DNA from: Chlorophyllum brunneum
Lineage: Eukaryota > Basidiomycota > Agaricomycetes > Agaricales > Agaricaceae
Assembly: GCA_963576785.1 (NCBI GenBank)
Contig: OY756151.1
Location: 1,302,001-1,366,000, forward strand
Length of the DNA stretch: 64,000 nt
Direction: 5' to 3'
The first letter of the stretch is position 1. Every line of letters starts with the position of its first letter. A program made the translations under genes and the position numbers. This document shows positions 62,410 to 64,000 of the stretch, in pieces. Under the pieces are notes generated by a model. That model worked only from the letters and a program-made list of their open reading frames with translations, made no database searches and was not told where the DNA came from.

Positions 62410-64000
62410 ACGAAATGTACGTCGCTTATACTCCAATGGCGAGCGTCCTTGGCCTTTTTAACTGTGCTAGGTGGGATATTTCGGTATTCATGGCAGATGG
62501 ATGAAACAATCTTGGTGATTGGCTGGATCAATTCGTGATTTTTACAGAAGTTAAGTTTGGATTGGGAAACCCCAACCTACACAAAAGGGTACGGCTTCTC
62601 ATATGTTAATAGACACGGGAAACACGATTGGTTGATATTCCTGCAGCGAAGGATTCGGGAAAAAGTGCAGGGCATTGCACATCATTTACATCGGATGAGA
62701 ACGATGGTGGGTTGCTTGTTGGTAGTAGAGTGCAGGGACAGGTGAGAAAAGATCAGGGATTGGGTGGCTGTGTCCATTCGTCGCACTGCATCGCGGCGAC
62801 CTTGAGGCCTTGAGCTTGAAGCTTTCACCGGGAGCGAAGCAACTTCTTCATGGTCACGATGAGGAGACAGAGTTTCGAGGTGTTCTTGTGCAGGACAAGG
62901 AGATTGACTGAGGAGGAAGAAATAGGTGCGTAAATATTCCATCCTGAACCCCAGTGTCGCTGCTGAAACGTATTCCTAAAACTTTAGATGCCATCGAGAC
63001 ATGTCAAAGGCATCATGATAGAGGACAATGACCAACAAAATATCATGGTTTACGCACAATGCCGTGAGGTTCTTGCGCCTCACTTCGGAGGGACGATGGA
63101 GATGGAGGGATACGTTTGCACCACGTTCATCTCCTAGAATGAGCCTTCAAGTCGGGTCGTTTGGGATTCTTCAGCCCTTTTCTCGTCCTTGCAGCATTAC
63201 GAAGGATTTCGCCACCTTTCTGGACATCCCATCGGTTCCTCCATTGACTGGTCAATGCGTTCTCGGAAAGCCCCTTGTCGATAGAATGCACAGCTCTTCT
63301 TCCTCCGGCTCTTCCAACAATCTAGAATGTAAGACGAGAAGGTTTCATCATGATTGTGCTATCGAAGTCGTGGCAGTTAGGCCCCAAAGCAGAACGCAAT
63401 CCCGCCGCAACTGCTAGCTCACGGGTTTTCTATTTTGGATTGAAAGGGGTGATAGTGTTGTGTGTTTGAGTTATAGTTAGTACCTCCAAGCCCTAGACTC
63501 ACTTCAGGTTATTGACCTGCGTATTTAAACCAGGAGTCGATGCGACACCTCCCGTCCTGTGAATTACAATTCAGGTTTCATTTCTTGAGAAGATTGAATC
63601 CTTCACCTCGCTAAAATCGACACTGCTACTGGATAGGACTAACTCGGTACTATCAAGCCATTGATTCTTGTGTTTGTTCCTGATGCATCTCATGAGACAG
63701 ACCCAACCGTTACTTGCCCCAAAACCTTGATGATTGATGAACCTCCAGGAGGATCTTGAAGTCATGATACTGTGGTGCTTATTTAGTGAACCTACATCCA
63801 CGCGTCGAGCATCGTGGATGAACGGTCGGGGTTTGCGGGCTCGGCTCTCGAAGTGCGTGTAAATAGCGCTTTCAATGACCCGGACCTATCGCACAAGCGG
63901 TCTATCTTCGTCACTTCTAGTGAGTTGATTTTCTTTTCTTCTGCAATTTACTCACCCTTGCAAACAGCCAATCATGGGCGAAGCTTGATCGGGAGTTTGT
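62410..64000. other. Right end of window, no gene recognised
   Basis: Promoter of the minus-strand membrane protein gene at the left. A plus-strand frame from an ATG at 63028 to 63417 (129 codons, ending in a Ser/Arg-rich part) has no recognised motif and may be chance. A gene could begin near the right edge but cannot be supported from what is visible. Confidence 0.35.

Overview
This is nuclear DNA of a filamentous basidiomycete, most likely an agaricomycete mushroom. Protein-coding genes are cut by many short introns (44-90 nt, mostly 49-62 nt) with GTRNGY donors and CTNAC-like branch sites. Several gene families are typical of or restricted to this group: the DUF6533 membrane family, another multi-pass membrane family, F-box proteins with a leading zinc-knuckle-like stretch, and ASXH-domain proteins. 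There is no operon logic, no CRISPR array and no convincing tRNA or rRNA gene. All exon boundaries below were deduced by hand from splice signals, frame arithmetic and family motifs; no alignment was run.

Layout. 1-5 kb: a KDM4-type histone demethylase (minus). 5-8.7 kb: gene-poor. 8.7-10 kb: a C2H2 zinc-finger protein. 10.6-12.3 kb: a salicylate-hydroxylase-like FAD monooxygenase. 12.4-15.6 kb: a convergent pair made of an ASXH/DEUBAD protein and a UCH-family deubiquitinase with a C-terminal ULD-like tail. These are the two halves of a Calypso/ASX (PR-DUB) or UCH37/DEUBAD type complex. 16-17.8 kb: a GH5 glycoside hydrolase. 17.9-19 kb: a secreted HNH/DUF1524 nuclease. 19.7-21.9 kb: a kinesin-14. 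24.7-28.9 kb: an intact membrane protein gene followed by a decayed tandem copy. 29.1-30.7 kb: a Mid1-type calcium channel subunit. 31.9-32.8 kb: a hypothetical protein. 33.7-35.6 kb: an AIM9-like kinase-fold gene with an interrupted frame. 36.4-38.2 kb: a FAD oxidoreductase of the DAO family. 38.7-40.5 kb: a probable DUF6533 membrane protein. 41.3-42.8 kb: an F-box protein. 44.4-50.4 kb: two tandem cytochrome P450 copies, one dead and one losing its C-terminus. 51.5-55.2 kb: a CNNM/Mam3 protein. 55.9-58.1 kb: an ABC1/UbiB kinase (MCP2-like). 58.7-62.4 kb: two multi-pass membrane proteins with a decayed fragment of the MCP2 gene between them.

How the genes relate. Most are independent housekeeping or accessory genes. 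Two chromatin genes lie close together (the KDM4 demethylase and the DEUBAD/UCH pair). The DEUBAD/UCH pair is the most interesting candidate for a functional gene cluster. The accessory parts of the window show repeated local duplication followed by decay: the membrane gene pair, the P450 pair and the MCP2 fragment. The window is also rich in splicing curiosities: exons of 9, 11, 14, 17, 17, 18, 20, 24 and 27 nt and two GC-AG introns.
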